Assembly: GCF_016862955.1 (NCBI RefSeq)
Contig: NZ_BONY01000063.1
Span: forward strand, 1 to 54,048
From: Rhizocola hellebori
GTDB taxonomy: Bacteria; Actinomycetota; Actinomycetes; Mycobacteriales; Micromonosporaceae
Direction: 5' to 3'
DNA length: 54,048 nucleotides
Of this stretch, positions 8,066-16,443 are shown one piece after another; the stretch's first letter is position 1, and each line of letters starts with the position of its first letter. Both the position numbers and the translations under genes were made by a program. Under the pieces are notes generated by a model, which saw only the letters and a program-made list of their open reading frames with translations, was not told the origin of the DNA and ran no database searches.

Positions 8066-8836
8066 ATGAAAATCCGCGACCTTGTCTACTCACTCTACGG
8101 ACGGCGACTGGCCGCCAGCCTCGCCGGCAAGGCGCGACCCAGACACGTGGGCGTCATAGTCGACGGTAACCGGCGCTGGGCCCGCGAGATGGGCTACGTC
8201 GACCCCAACGACGGCCACCGGGTCGGCGCGGAGCGGATCAAGGAGCTGCTCCGCTGGTGCGACGAAGCGGGCATCGAGCACGTGACGCTCTGGCTGCTGT
8301 CCACCGACAACCTGTCGCGGCCGCCGTCCGAGCTCGATCCCCTGCTCCAGATCATCGAAGATCTCGCGACCGAGCTGGCCGAGGAGGGCAACCCCTGGCA
8401 GCTTCGGATGATGGGCGCCCTCGACGTCCTCCCGGCCGCCCACTCCGCCGCCCTCAAGGCAGCCGAGGAACACACCGTCGGCCGGCGCGGCGGGGCCCAG
8501 GTGAACCTGGCCATCGGGTACGGGGGGCGCAAAGAGATCGCCGACGCCGTGCGCTCGCTGCTGCAGGAACACGCCCGCGCCGGGTCCACGCTGGAAGAGC
8601 TGGCCGAATCCCTTGACGTAGAACACATCGCCGGGCACCTCTACACCAAAGACCAGCCCGATCCCGATCTCATCATCCGCACCAGCGGCGAGCAGCGGCT
8701 CTCCGGCTTCCTGCTCTGGCAGTCGGCCCACTCCGAGTTCTACTTCTACGACGGCAACTGGCCCGAGTTCCGCCGGGTCGACTTCCTCCGCGCCCTACGC
8801 GCCTACGCCGGCCGCCAACGCCGCTTCGGCTCCTAA
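8066..8836 (+). CDS. cis-Prenyltransferase (isoprenyl diphosphate synthase, UppS family)
   Basis: A 256-residue enzyme that condenses isopentenyl diphosphate with an allylic diphosphate to make Z-configured polyprenyl diphosphate, the lipid carrier for cell-wall synthesis or its short precursor. Family signatures are VGVIVDGNRRWAREMG with catalytic Asp33, the conserved WLLSTDNLSRP, and DLIIRTSGEQRLSGFLLWQ near the C terminus. Actinobacteria usually have two paralogues, one short-chain (Z,E-farnesyl) and one long-chain; the sequence alone does not settle which this is. It ends 73 bp before a strong hairpin shared with pckG. Confidence 0.93.
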   Translation: MKIRDLVYSLYGRRLAASLAGKARPRHVGVIVDGNRRWAREMGYVDPNDGHRVGAERIKELLRWCDEAGIEHVTLWLLSTDNLSRPPSELDPLLQIIEDLATELAEEGNPWQLRMMGALDVLPAAHSAALKAAEEHTVGRRGGAQVNLAIGYGGRKEIADAVRSLLQEHARAGSTLEELAESLDVEHIAGHLYTKDQPDPDLIIRTSGEQRLSGFLLWQSAHSEFYFYDGNWPEFRRVDFLRALRAYAGRQRRFGS

Positions 8837-8909
8837 GCAGACACAGCCTCACGTTGTTTGATCGGAGCGGTGCTGTTTGGCGTCGTCCTGCCGAGTGGCG
8901 CTAACGCAA

Positions 8910-8932
8910 GAGGCCCGCCGATGGCGGGCCTC
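8910..8932. terminator. Bidirectional hairpin between uppS-like gene and pckG
   Basis: A perfect 10-bp GC-rich stem, GAGGCCCGCC (8910-8919) with GGCGGGCCTC (8923-8932), loop GAT. It sits between two convergent genes, 73 bp after one stop and 17 bp after the other. There is no T-run on either side, which is common for actinomycete terminators. The hairpin is flanked on both sides by CGCAAG. Confidence 0.75.
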
Positions 8933-8949
8933 CGCAAGAACCTAGTTGA

Positions 8950-10785
8950 TTAGTCGTTGACGCCCAGGCGGGCTTTGAGGGCGTCCAGTTCGGCCCAGAG
9001 GACTCCGGGGAGTTTGTCGCCGAATTTGGTGAACCACTCCGTGATCTGGGGCAGCTCGGCACGCCATTCTTCCTCGGAAACCTCAAGCGCTGCTTCGATA
9101 TCCGCCATCGGAACGTCCAAACCGGACAGGTCCAGATCGGACGGTGACGGGACGAAGCCGACCGGGGTTTCGATCGCGCCGCCGGTGCCTTCGAGCCGTT
9201 CTACCACCCACTTGAGAACGCGGGAGTTCTCACCGAAGCCGGGCCACAGGAACTTGCCACCCTCGCCGCGGCGGAACCAGTTGACATAAAAGATCTGCGG
9301 AAGCTTGTCGGCGTTGCCGTCGACGCCCTTGCCCATGGCGATCCAGTGCCGGAAGTAGTCGCCGGCGTGGTACCCGATAAATGGCAGCATCGCCATCGGA
9401 TCTCGCCGCACGACACCGACCTGCCCGACCGCGGCGGCGGTGGTTTCGCTGGAAAGCGTGGCGCCCTGGAACACCCCGTGCACCCAGTCACGGGCCTGGC
9501 TCACCAGCGGGATGGTCGTCTTGCGGCGGCCGCCGAAGAGGATCGCCGAGATCGGGACACCGCGCGGGTCATCGTATTCGGGGGCGAGGATGGGGCATTG
9601 CGTGATCGGGGTGCAGAAGCGCGAATTCGGGTGGCTGGAAAGCTCTTCCGAGCCAGATGTCCAATCGCGACCCTTCCAGTCGGTCAGGTGCTCGGGCGGG
9701 GAACCCATGCCCTCCCACCAGATGTCGCCGTCGTCGGTCAGTGCCACGTTGGTGAAGACCGAGTTGCCGGAAGCCAAGGTGCGCATGGCATTCGGGTTGG
9801 TCTTCCAGTCGGTGCCGGGCGCCACTCCGAACAGACCGTATTCCGGGTTCACCGCGTAAAGACGGCCGTCCTCACCGAACCTCATCCAGGCGATGTCGTC
9901 GCCGAGGGTCTCCACCTTCCAGCCGGGGATGGTCGGCTCGAGCATGGCGAGGTTGGTCTTGCCGCACGCCGACGGGAAAGCACCAGCGATGTAGTGCACC
10001 TTGCCCTCGGGCGAGGTGAGTTTGAGGATCAGCATGTGCTCGGCGAGCCAGCCTTCGTCGCGGCCCATCGCGCTGGCGATGCGAAGTGAATAGCACTTCT
10101 TGCCCAGCAACGAGTTTCCGCCGTAGCCGGAGCCGAAGGACCAGATTTCGCGGGTCTCGGGGAAGTGGGAGATGTACTTGGTCTGGTTGCACGGCCAGGC
10201 GACGTCGGCCTGCCCGGCCTCGATCGGCGCGCCCACGGAGTGCAACGCGGGCACGAACTCGGCCTCGGTGCCCATCGCCTCAAGCACCTTGGTACCCATT
10301 CGGGTCATGATGCGCATGCTGGCCACGACGTAGGGGCTGTCGGTCAGCTCCACTCCGAACATCGGATTCTGCGCCGTGAGCGGGCCCATGCAGAACGGGA
10401 TCACGTACATGGTGCGCCCACGCATGCTGCCCCGGTAGAGCTCGGTCATGAGCTGCTTCATCTCGGCCGGGGCCATCCAGTTGTTGGTCGGCCCGGCGTC
10501 GGCCTCGTCGACGGAGCAGATGTAGGTGCGCTCTTCGACCCGGGCGACATCGGACGGATCGGTGCGCGCCCAGAACGAGTTGGGCCGCTTCGTCGGATCA
10601 AGCTGGACGAGGGCACCGGCGTCTACAAGCGCACTGGTCAGCTGCTCCCACTCGGCCTGGGATCCGTCGCACCACACCACTTGCTGAGGCGTGGTGAGTT
10701 CGGCTACCTGCCGCACCCACGCGAGGAGCTTCGGATGCTTGGTCGGGGCCTGTTCCAGCCCTGGGATGACTGCCGGCGCGGTCAT
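8950..10785 (-). CDS. pckG: Phosphoenolpyruvate carboxykinase (GTP)
   Basis: A 611-residue enzyme that converts oxaloacetate and GTP to phosphoenolpyruvate, CO2 and GDP, the committing step of gluconeogenesis. It shows the GTP-class hallmarks: the kinase loop with [12 protein letters not shown] including the reactive Cys, the metal-site region [28 protein letters not shown], and [16 protein letters not shown]. Length is normal for the GTP form. The ATG at 10785 has AGGAGA eight bases upstream; an in-frame extension to 10839 has none. A dyad at 10860-10883 lies in its upstream region. It could drain oxaloacetate made from propionate-derived succinyl-CoA (see the carboxylase and mutase genes). 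Confidence 0.96.
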   Translation of the reverse strand: MTAPAVIPGLEQAPTKHPKLLAWVRQVAELTTPQQVVWCDGSQAEWEQLTSALVDAGALVQLDPTKRPNSFWARTDPSDVARVEERTYICSVDEADAGPTNNWMAPAEMKQLMTELYRGSMRGRTMYVIPFCMGPLTAQNPMFGVELTDSPYVVASMRIMTRMGTKVLEAMGTEAEFVPALHSVGAPIEAGQADVAWPCNQTKYISHFPETREIWSFGSGYGGNSLLGKKCYSLRIASAMGRDEGWLAEHMLILKLTSPEGKVHYIAGAFPSACGKTNLAMLEPTIPGWKVETLGDDIAWMRFGEDGRLYAVNPEYGLFGVAPGTDWKTNPNAMRTLASGNSVFTNVALTDDGDIWWEGMGSPPEHLTDWKGRDWTSGSEELSSHPNSRFCTPITQCPILAPEYDDPRGVPISAILFGGRRKTTIPLVSQARDWVHGVFQGATLSSETTAAAVGQVGVVRRDPMAMLPFIGYHAGDYFRHWIAMGKGVDGNADKLPQIFYVNWFRRGEGGKFLWPGFGENSRVLKWVVERLEGTGGAIETPVGFVPSPSDLDLSGLDVPMADIEAALEVSEEEWRAELPQITEWFTKFGDKLPGVLWAELDALKARLGVND

Positions 10786-10859
10786 GAAATCGTCTCCTAA
10801 TGGGTCTGCACTGACCTTTTGTTCAGGGTAAGGTCCCACGCCCCGAGCACGTCCACGCT

Positions 10860-10883
10860 AGCTTGTGAATAAGTGCACAAGCT
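10860..10883. promoter_or_regulatory. 8-8-8 inverted repeat upstream of pckG
   Basis: AGCTTGTG (10860-10867), 8-base spacer, CACAAGCT (10876-10883), a perfect dyad 75 bp upstream of the pckG start and 164 bp upstream of the sigma-factor start in the 261-bp divergent gap. The core TTGTG-N8-CACAA looks like a site for a dimeric regulator. I see no other feature in this gap apart from the ribosome-binding sites at its ends. The bound protein is unknown. Confidence 0.5.
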
Positions 10884-11046
10884 TTTCCCGAAGCGCGTTC
10901 TGATGCACGAATCTGCGTCCAAACGAGCAACTTCCCGCAAATTCTTCGGTTCTTGTGATCGAGGTCCTAGGCCTTCTCCGAAACGGACATTTCCTCTAGG
11001 GTCATCAACGACCGTTATGTTCCCATTGTCCCCCTGGGAGGCGGCC

Positions 11047-13569
11047 GTGACCACCATGCTCGAACCCGAGCTGGAAAGCGACCCGTACTTGATATCCCTG
11101 GTGCGCGGCGGCGACACCGAGGCGTTCGGCCGGCTCTATGAGCGCCATGTGGCCGCGGCACGCAGGCTGGCGCGCGTGCTGACCCGCGATCCGTCCGACG
11201 CGGACGATCTGGTGGCCGAGACCTTCACCCGCGTGCTGTCCGCCATGCGGACCGGCCACGGACCCGACACCGCGTTTCGCGCCTACCTGCTGACGAGCTT
11301 GCGGCACACGCTCTACGACCGGGCCAGCCGCGATCGCCGCATCGAGTACACCGACGACCTGACCGCTTACGAGCGCCCCAACGCGCCGGAGGATCCGGCC
11401 GTGCGGACGCTCGAAAGCACCTACGCCGCAAGGGCTTTCGCCCGGCTGCCGGAACGGTGGCGGGCGGTGTTGTGGCACACCGAGGTCGAGGGTGAGAGCG
11501 CGGCACAGGTGGCGCCCCTGCTCGGGCTGACGCCCAACGGGGTTGCCGCGCTCGCTTACCGGGCAAGAGAGCGCTTGCGCCAGATGTATCTGCAGGAGCA
11601 CATCGCGATCACCGAGTCGCCGCGCTGCCATTGGACCGGTACCCATCTCGCCGGCTACGTCCGTGCCGCGCTGGCGCGCCGGGATCGCTCCAAAGTGGAG
11701 GATCATCTCACCGAGTGCCACCGTTGCCGAGCGCTGCATCGCGAGCTTTCCGAGGAGAATTCGGGTCTGCGCAGCGTCATCGCCGGTCTGCTGTTAGGAG
11801 GCGCCGCTCCCGCCTACCTCGCCGAGGGCTCACCGCTCGGGGCACGCTGGCTGGCCACAATCGGGGCGGGGATCCTGTTGTGGGGCAAGGGCTGGCTCGC
11901 GCAGCTGGCCGCGATCGCGACCGAGTTGTGGTGGCGCGTGCTCAGCCTGCCCAGGTCGGTCATCCAGCGCTACGGCCCGGGCAACGTGGCTGCGGCCGGC
12001 GGTTTGGCGGGAGCGGGGCTCATCGGCGTCGCCGTCTTCACTGGTGTTCTGCTGCAAAGCACGCCCCAGCAACACGCGGCGCCCCCGCGCGTGCCGCCGC
12101 TGCCACGTCCGGTTCAGCCGCCGCCGACCGGGGCGGCTCAGCTGCTCCCGCCGCCGCAGCTTTCCGCGCCGCCACCCGTTCTGCTTCCGCTAGAGCCCAC
12201 ACCGGCTCAGACGAAACCGGCTCAGACGAAACCGGCTCCGGCCCCGGCGCAGGCCGGCTCCGCGGTCATCGCGTTTGAGCCCGCGCAGGCGCGCCTCACC
12301 GCGATGGGCAGCGGCACCTTGCCGATCACCGTACGGATGGCCGAATCGTCGGCGATGAGCTCTGATGCGCTTTCTTTGGGGGTACTGGTTCCTGCCCCCA
12401 TGAAGCTGGCCGGTCCCGACGCGGGTGACGGCTGGCGATGTCAGGCCGGGGCCGGCACGGTCATGTGTGAGCGTGCCGGACCGGTGCGCAACGGCATGAC
12501 CACCGCCAAGATCCCACTCGAAGTGGGAAACCTCACTGGCTACCAAGGTTTCGACGTCACGCTCAAGGCGGGCAGCACGGTGACCCGCTCGATGGTGCGG
12601 GCCCCCATCGCCCCGGCCGGGCTGGACGTCGGTTACGCCGCGCACGGCCACCTCGGCTACGCGCTCGGCGGTAACACGCTGCTGGCCTGCCAGCCCCGGC
12701 CCACCTGTCTCAGCTCGGACAACAACAGCCGGGCGATGCTGCCCGCGCTGCCCGTCGATCGGGAACCCGGCGCGCCGAAGGGGCTGCTGGCCGCTGGCGG
12801 ACCGTCCGGGCCTTCGGGTCAGCTGGTGGCCCTGGCGGGTGGCAAAGCGGCCAGCGGCGCCCACCTCAGGCTCCCGGCTGGGGCGCGGGTGCGCTGGGCC
12901 GGGCTGACCATCACGGCGTCGGCCAGCGCCCCACCGGTTTTCGCCGGCGTGCATACGCCGCGCGGTGGCTGGTACCCGATAAAACTCAATCCATCAAAGA
13001 ACGTCATCGCCGATAGAGCGGTCAGCCAGTCATTTGCCGAGGTCACCGACCTTGTTCGGGCCGATGGCGGCGGCGACTGGTGGCTGGCGACCGCCGCCGA
13101 TGATCTTCCGAGCGGGCTGGGCCAGTTCGCCGGGTGGAGCCTTGCCGTCGTTTACGACAGCGCCGCCTCGGCCGACGGCGAGCTGGCCGTCTACCTGGGC
13201 CCGAAGCCGTTGCGCTGGCAACAGGAGGTTTCGGTGCAGCTCGGGGCGGGCGGCAAGGTCGACGTGGGACTGGTCGTCTGGGACGGGGATCGGGCGCTCA
13301 GCGGCGATTCACTGGTAGTCGGCAAGAACACAGTCGGTGATCCGGGCAACGTGGCGGGCGGCAGTAACGCTTCAGCGGTCGCCTGCACGGCCACCCCGGA
13401 CCAGTGCGCGTGGCCGACCCCCGGTCTCGATGTGCTTCGCTTCCGCGGCAGCGCTGACGTGGGCGCCACCACCACCCTGCTCGCGGGAGAAGATCCATTG
13501 GAGCTTGGCGTTCTCGCGGTGCTGACGGAAACAGCGCAAGCCGGAGGGCGCGCCGTGGCGAGCCGGTAG
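11047..13569 (+). CDS. Single-chain membrane-bound ECF-type sigma factor with ZAS zinc finger and large extracellular domain
   Basis: A protein of about 840 residues; typical ECF sigma factors have about 200. In order: region 2 (residues ~13-90, with ARVLTRDPSDADDLVAETF), region 4 (~125-180, LPERWRAVLWHTEVEGESA then helix-turn-helix PNGVAALAYRARERLRQM), a zinc-finger anti-sigma-like segment with the H-x3-C-x2-C motif (His220, Cys224, Cys227; also Cys194), hydrophobic segments at about 247-290, a clear membrane helix at about 312-338, a Pro-rich linker (~340-402) and a C-terminal domain of about 435 residues. That domain resembles secreted actinobacterial DUF3344-like repeats (FAEVTDLVRADGGG, FAGWSLAVVYDS). 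GTG at 11047 has GGGAGG close upstream; ATG at 11056 is possible. Confidence 0.85.
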   Translation: MTTMLEPELESDPYLISLVRGGDTEAFGRLYERHVAAARRLARVLTRDPSDADDLVAETFTRVLSAMRTGHGPDTAFRAYLLTSLRHTLYDRASRDRRIEYTDDLTAYERPNAPEDPAVRTLESTYAARAFARLPERWRAVLWHTEVEGESAAQVAPLLGLTPNGVAALAYRARERLRQMYLQEHIAITESPRCHWTGTHLAGYVRAALARRDRSKVEDHLTECHRCRALHRELSEENSGLRSVIAGLLLGGAAPAYLAEGSPLGARWLATIGAGILLWGKGWLAQLAAIATELWWRVLSLPRSVIQRYGPGNVAAAGGLAGAGLIGVAVFTGVLLQSTPQQHAAPPRVPPLPRPVQPPPTGAAQLLPPPQLSAPPPVLLPLEPTPAQTKPAQTKPAPAPAQAGSAVIAFEPAQARLTAMGSGTLPITVRMAESSAMSSDALSLGVLVPAPMKLAGPDAGDGWRCQAGAGTVMCERAGPVRNGMTTAKIPLEVGNLTGYQGFDVTLKAGSTVTRSMVRAPIAPAGLDVGYAAHGHLGYALGGNTLLACQPRPTCLSSDNNSRAMLPALPVDREPGAPKGLLAAGGPSGPSGQLVALAGGKAASGAHLRLPAGARVRWAGLTITASASAPPVFAGVHTPRGGWYPIKLNPSKNVIADRAVSQSFAEVTDLVRADGGGDWWLATAADDLPSGLGQFAGWSLAVVYDSAASADGELAVYLGPKPLRWQQEVSVQLGAGGKVDVGLVVWDGDRALSGDSLVVGKNTVGDPGNVAGGSNASAVACTATPDQCAWPTPGLDVLRFRGSADVGATTTLLAGEDPLELGVLAVLTETAQAGGRAVASR
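12201..12238 (+). repeat. 15-bp tandem repeat in the sigma-factor linker
   Basis: ACCGGCTCAGACGAA is present twice exactly (12201-12215, 12216-12230) plus a partial third copy. It is in frame and encodes PAQTK units in the Pro-rich linker between the membrane helix and the outer domain, so copy-number change would only lengthen or shorten the linker. Confidence 0.8.
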
Positions 13570-13579
13570 GCTCAGGGGC

Positions 13580-14056
13580 GTGGTTGCCATGACCTTCACC
13601 TCTCGCCTTCTCCAACGCTTCCAGCATCTGAAATATGAGCTGGGAAAGTTCGGCATCGTCGGCGGGCTTGCCTTCATTCTGGATGCAGCGATCAACTCGA
13701 CGCTGCTCTTCAACGGCATGAACGAGAACAAGGCGAAGATCATCGCCGCGGTGGTCTCGGCGAGCGCCGCCTTTATCGGTAACCGCTTCTGGACCTGGCG
13801 GGATCGCGAGAGGTCAGGCCTGGCCCGAGAATATCTTTTGTATTTCTTCTTCAACGCCGCCGGACTGGGTATAACCCTTATCGTGTTGAACTTCAGTCAC
13901 TCGGTGCTTGGCAGCGTGTGGCCGGTTTTCACCACGAACATGGCCGACTTTTTGTCCGGCCAGCTAGTGGGCACGGCATTCGCGACGGTCTTCCGGTTCT
14001 GGGCCTACCGCAGATTCGTGTTCCTCGCGCCTGCTGCCGCCGAAGTAACACGGTGA
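13580..14056 (+). CDS. GtrA family membrane protein (first of two)
   Basis: A 158-residue GtrA-like protein with four membrane helices. It has the family pattern LGKFGIVGGLAFILDAAIN in helix 1, SAAFIGNRFWTWRD after helix 2, and FATVFRFWAYRRFVF at the end of helix 4. Relatives are proposed to flip or bind polyprenyl-phosphate-linked sugars for envelope glycosylation. GTG at 13580 or ATG at 13589 are both possible starts; AGGGG upstream suits the ATG. It lies 10 bp after the sigma-factor gene, so it may be co-transcribed with it. Confidence 0.88.
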   Translation: MVAMTFTSRLLQRFQHLKYELGKFGIVGGLAFILDAAINSTLLFNGMNENKAKIIAAVVSASAAFIGNRFWTWRDRERSGLAREYLLYFFFNAAGLGITLIVLNFSHSVLGSVWPVFTTNMADFLSGQLVGTAFATVFRFWAYRRFVFLAPAAAEVTR

Positions 14057-14118
14057 GTTGGCGCGCAATGACGACACGTAAGCATGACCCGATGACAACG
14101 ATCGCGTAAGGTGGCCCA

Positions 14119-14706
14119 GTGCGTCTAGACGGTCTACTTCCGCAGCGCCTGCGGACGCTAGCCCCGGAGGCGGTGAAATTCGCCGTCATCGGCGGCCTCA
14201 ATGTGGTCGTCAATTTCATCGTCTTCAATCTGCTTCTGCTGGTCCCGGTGTTCCACAACGGCGAGCTAAAAGCCAAGGTCGTGGCCACCGCGGTAGCGAT
14301 CGTGTCGTCCTACTTCATGAACCGGCACTGGACCTACAAGGACCGCGACAAGTCGGCCGCCCATCGTGAGTTCGTGCTGTTCGTCGGGTTCAACCTGGCG
14401 GGTCTGCTCATCGAGCTGACCGTGATGGGTGTCACCAAGTACTGGTTCGGCCTGACCAGCTGGCTGGCGATCAACGCGGCCTTCGTCATCGGTCTGGGCC
14501 TGGGCACCGTCTTCCGCTTCTTCACCTATCGGCGTTACGTGTTCCTGCACGCGCCTCAGGTGGTCATCCCGGCCCCGGCTGTCGAGGCCCAATTCGCCGA
14601 GCTGACAGCGCCGCTGGAGGCGGAATTCGCCGGAGCGGCGACCACCGCCCAGCGCAGGGGTTCCAAAAAGCGCGGGGCTCCGAAGAACCCCGCGCATATT
14701 CGCTAG
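14119..14706 (+). CDS. GtrA family membrane protein (second of two)
   Basis: A 195-residue paralogue of the preceding gene, with the same four-helix layout: VKFAVIGGLNVVVNFIVFN, SSYFMNRHWTYKDRD and LGTVFRFFTYRRYVF. It adds a C-terminal cytosolic tail of about 45 residues, Ala/Glu-rich then basic. GTG at 14119 has AAGGTGG just upstream. The last codons form an 8-bp GC hairpin (14670-14695), so the transcription end signal is inside the coding region. Tandem GtrA genes suggest a heteromer or two different lipid-linked substrates; that is inference. Confidence 0.88.
   Translation: MRLDGLLPQRLRTLAPEAVKFAVIGGLNVVVNFIVFNLLLLVPVFHNGELKAKVVATAVAIVSSYFMNRHWTYKDRDKSAAHREFVLFVGFNLAGLLIELTVMGVTKYWFGLTSWLAINAAFVIGLGLGTVFRFFTYRRYVFLHAPQVVIPAPAVEAQFAELTAPLEAEFAGAATTAQRRGSKKRGAPKNPAHIR
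14670..14695 (+). terminator. Hairpin overlapping the 3' end of the second gtrA-like gene
   Basis: GCGCGGGG (14670-14677) pairs with CCCCGCGC (14688-14695) around a 10-base loop. It ends 8 bp before the stop of the GtrA gene and lies between convergent genes. There is no T-run. It probably separates the sigma/GtrA unit from the PH-domain gene. Confidence 0.6.
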
Positions 14707-14714
14707 CCGGAAAA

Positions 14715-15269
14715 TCAGTTCGTTGTTTCCTGGGCAGTGGTGTCGCCCTGGGCAGGGACCCGGCGGCGCTCGTCGTCGTTGTACGAGTGCGCGTCGCGGT
14801 CGGCTTCCACAAGCTCGTAAAGCTTGGTCTGCACAATCCCAACCCGCGGGATGTCCTTGAGCACCGTCTGCCCGCGCTCGCCGGCCGACTCGATGGTCAA
14901 GGTGCCGCAGGTGAGCATCCGCTCCAGGAACGTCTGCGACATCGCGTGGTCGTTGACGCGCATCAACGGGATGTCGCGGCGATCACGAGAGAAGACGCCG
15001 GTCTGGAAGATGATGCGCTCGTTGGTGAAGACGTAGTGGGTGCACCGCCAGACGAGCCAAGGCCAGAAGGACAACCAGACGACGGCGATCAGAGCGATCC
15101 CTGCCACCACATAAAGCGCAGCGTTTGCCCAGCCCAGCGCCAGTCCGGTGACTACTGCGCCAACGGCCAGCAGAAGGACCAGCGTCGGCACGATCATTAC
15201 TTTCCAATGTGGACGCAGATGCAGCACGATCTTTTCGTCGGCCGTCATCACGTCTTCGGGGAACGCCAT
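14715..15269 (-). CDS. PH domain-containing membrane protein
   Basis: A 184-residue protein of the bacterial PH (YdbS-like bPH) type. Two membrane helices occupy about residues 24-72 (MIVPTLVLLLAVGAVV and VVAGIALIAVVWLSFWP). A PH-like beta domain follows: WRCTHYVFTNERIIFQTGVFSRDRRDIPLMRVNDHAMSQ in two steps, with the family signature of an Arg-Asp followed by IPLxRV. Function is not established; such proteins are often linked to membrane stress. The start has a purine-rich GGGGAGAG upstream. It follows birA on the same strand by 49 bp. Confidence 0.88.
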   Translation of the reverse strand: MAFPEDVMTADEKIVLHLRPHWKVMIVPTLVLLLAVGAVVTGLALGWANAALYVVAGIALIAVVWLSFWPWLVWRCTHYVFTNERIIFQTGVFSRDRRDIPLMRVNDHAMSQTFLERMLTCGTLTIESAGERGQTVLKDIPRVGIVQTKLYELVEADRDAHSYNDDERRRVPAQGDTTAQETTN

Positions 15270-15318
15270 ATCTCTCCCCTACCTCCTCGTCCTACGATTA
15301 CGCCGGTAGGTTAGTGGG

Positions 15319-16092
15319 TCAACGCACGTGCGTCACGTCCCCGGCAGCGATCGGACACAGCTGTTCTTGCTCGTCGCGTAAGACGAGCCTGCCGTCATCG
15401 TCCACAGTGATCGCTTCGCCCAATATCTGGCGATTGTCCGGGAGCATGATTCGCACGTCACGACCGATCGTCGCACAGCGCTGCCGGTAAGGGTCCACGA
15501 TGCTTTCCGGAGCTTGCTGCCAGCTCTCGTAGCGCTCGCGCAGCCGTTGCAGGAACCCGATCGTGAGCGCCGTACGGTCCGCGTCGAGCACGCCTGCCAG
15601 CCTCAATGAGGTCGCCGGCAGGCCGGTCGCGGTCATCGGCAGGTCGGCCGACCGCTGCCAGACGTTCAGCCCGACCCCGACCACAACCGCACCGGGCGAA
15701 GCCACCTCGGCCAGGATCCCGGCACACTTTCGGCCATCGATGAGCAGATCGTTCGGCCATTTCAGGTCGGCTTTGACGCCATGGAGATCGTTGACCGTGT
15801 CCGCCAGCGCCACACCGGCGAGTAGGGGGATCCATCCCCAGCGGGCCGACTCGACCTTCGGGCGCAGCAGCGCCGTGAGCCAGATTCCCGCCGAGGGTTG
15901 GGAAATCCATGTCCGGCCGAGGCGGCCGCGGCCCGCCGACTGCGACTCCGCGATCACCACCACGCCTTCGTCAGCACCCGACTTGGCCTGCTCGATCACG
16001 TCGGTGTTGGTGGATGCGGTCTCGGCTTTGACCTCCACCCGCCAAAACGCCAGGTCTCGCAGGCGGCGGCGATCAAGGACCGGAGGTGGCAT
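15319..16092 (-). CDS. birA: Biotin--[acetyl-CoA-carboxylase] ligase
   Basis: A 257-residue ligase that forms biotinyl-5'-AMP and transfers biotin to the lysine of carboxylase carrier domains. Motifs are STNTDVIEQA, the biotin/AMP loop ESQSAGRGRLGRTW (GRGRxGR), WIPLLAGVAL and the lysine-containing KWPNDLLIDGRKCAGILAE. It lacks the N-terminal DNA-binding domain of E. coli BirA, so it is a ligase only. It is close to the carboxylase genes it would serve; Lys547 of the alpha subunit at 26665-28410 is the likely target. Confidence 0.95.
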   Translation of the reverse strand: MPPPVLDRRRLRDLAFWRVEVKAETASTNTDVIEQAKSGADEGVVVIAESQSAGRGRLGRTWISQPSAGIWLTALLRPKVESARWGWIPLLAGVALADTVNDLHGVKADLKWPNDLLIDGRKCAGILAEVASPGAVVVGVGLNVWQRSADLPMTATGLPATSLRLAGVLDADRTALTIGFLQRLRERYESWQQAPESIVDPYRQRCATIGRDVRIMLPDNRQILGEAITVDDDGRLVLRDEQEQLCPIAAGDVTHVR

Positions 16093-16108
16093 GCAGCCAG
16101 ATTAGACC

Positions 16109-16405
16109 TCAGCGTGGGCCGGAAACCGGGCCTAGCCACTCGGGCAGCAGGATTTCCTCCCGCCCAGGCTCGGGCGGAACCCGCCGCGCCCGGGAAATGA
16201 CCTCAACGCGGTGGCGCTTGGGCGCCCCGGACGCGGGACGGGCGCTGCCCGGACGCGGCCGCGGACGCTTCGGGCGCGGGGCCGGCCTGACCCTGTCGAC
16301 GACCGCCTCCGGTTCGTCCTCCTCCGGATCGGGCCGCCACGGCCGTACGGCGGCGAGCACCGCCAACCCGCCGACGACCATCAGGACTCCCAATACCGTT
16401 GCCAC
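16109..16405 (-). CDS. Small hypothetical membrane protein
   Basis: A 98-residue protein with one N-terminal membrane helix (residues 2-20, TVLGVLMVVGGLAVLAAV) and a Pro/Arg-rich cytosolic tail (acidic EEDEPEAV, then PRPKRPRPRP). I do not recognise a family. It ends 16 bp before birA and is divergent from the carboxylase beta gene, sharing a 38-bp gap with a strong palindrome. The start is a GTG without a clear ribosome-binding site. Composition and position between real genes support it, but expression is unproven. Confidence 0.55.
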   Translation of the reverse strand: MATVLGVLMVVGGLAVLAAVRPWRPDPEEDEPEAVVDRVRPAPRPKRPRPRPGSARPASGAPKRHRVEVISRARRVPPEPGREEILLPEWLGPVSGPR

Positions 16406-16440
16406 GTGATGATTAACGACGGCGGCCCGTTACCATCACG
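16405..16440. promoter_or_regulatory. Interrupted 12-bp-arm palindrome in the divergent promoter of the carboxylase beta gene
   Basis: CGTGATG (16405-16411) pairs with CATCACG (16434-16440), and inside it TAACG (16414-16418) pairs with CGTTA (16428-16432), separated by a 9-base centre. It fills the whole 38-bp gap between the small membrane-protein gene and the carboxylase beta gene. It may be an operator that controls both promoters, or a hairpin at the very 5' end of the carboxylase mRNA. No regulator gene lies beside it. Confidence 0.6.
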
Positions 16441-16443
16441 CAG

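Noticed and set aside
12201..12238. A CRISPR-like or mobile repeat in the sigma-factor gene
   Set aside because: Only two and a half 15-bp units without spacers, in frame; a coding linker repeat.
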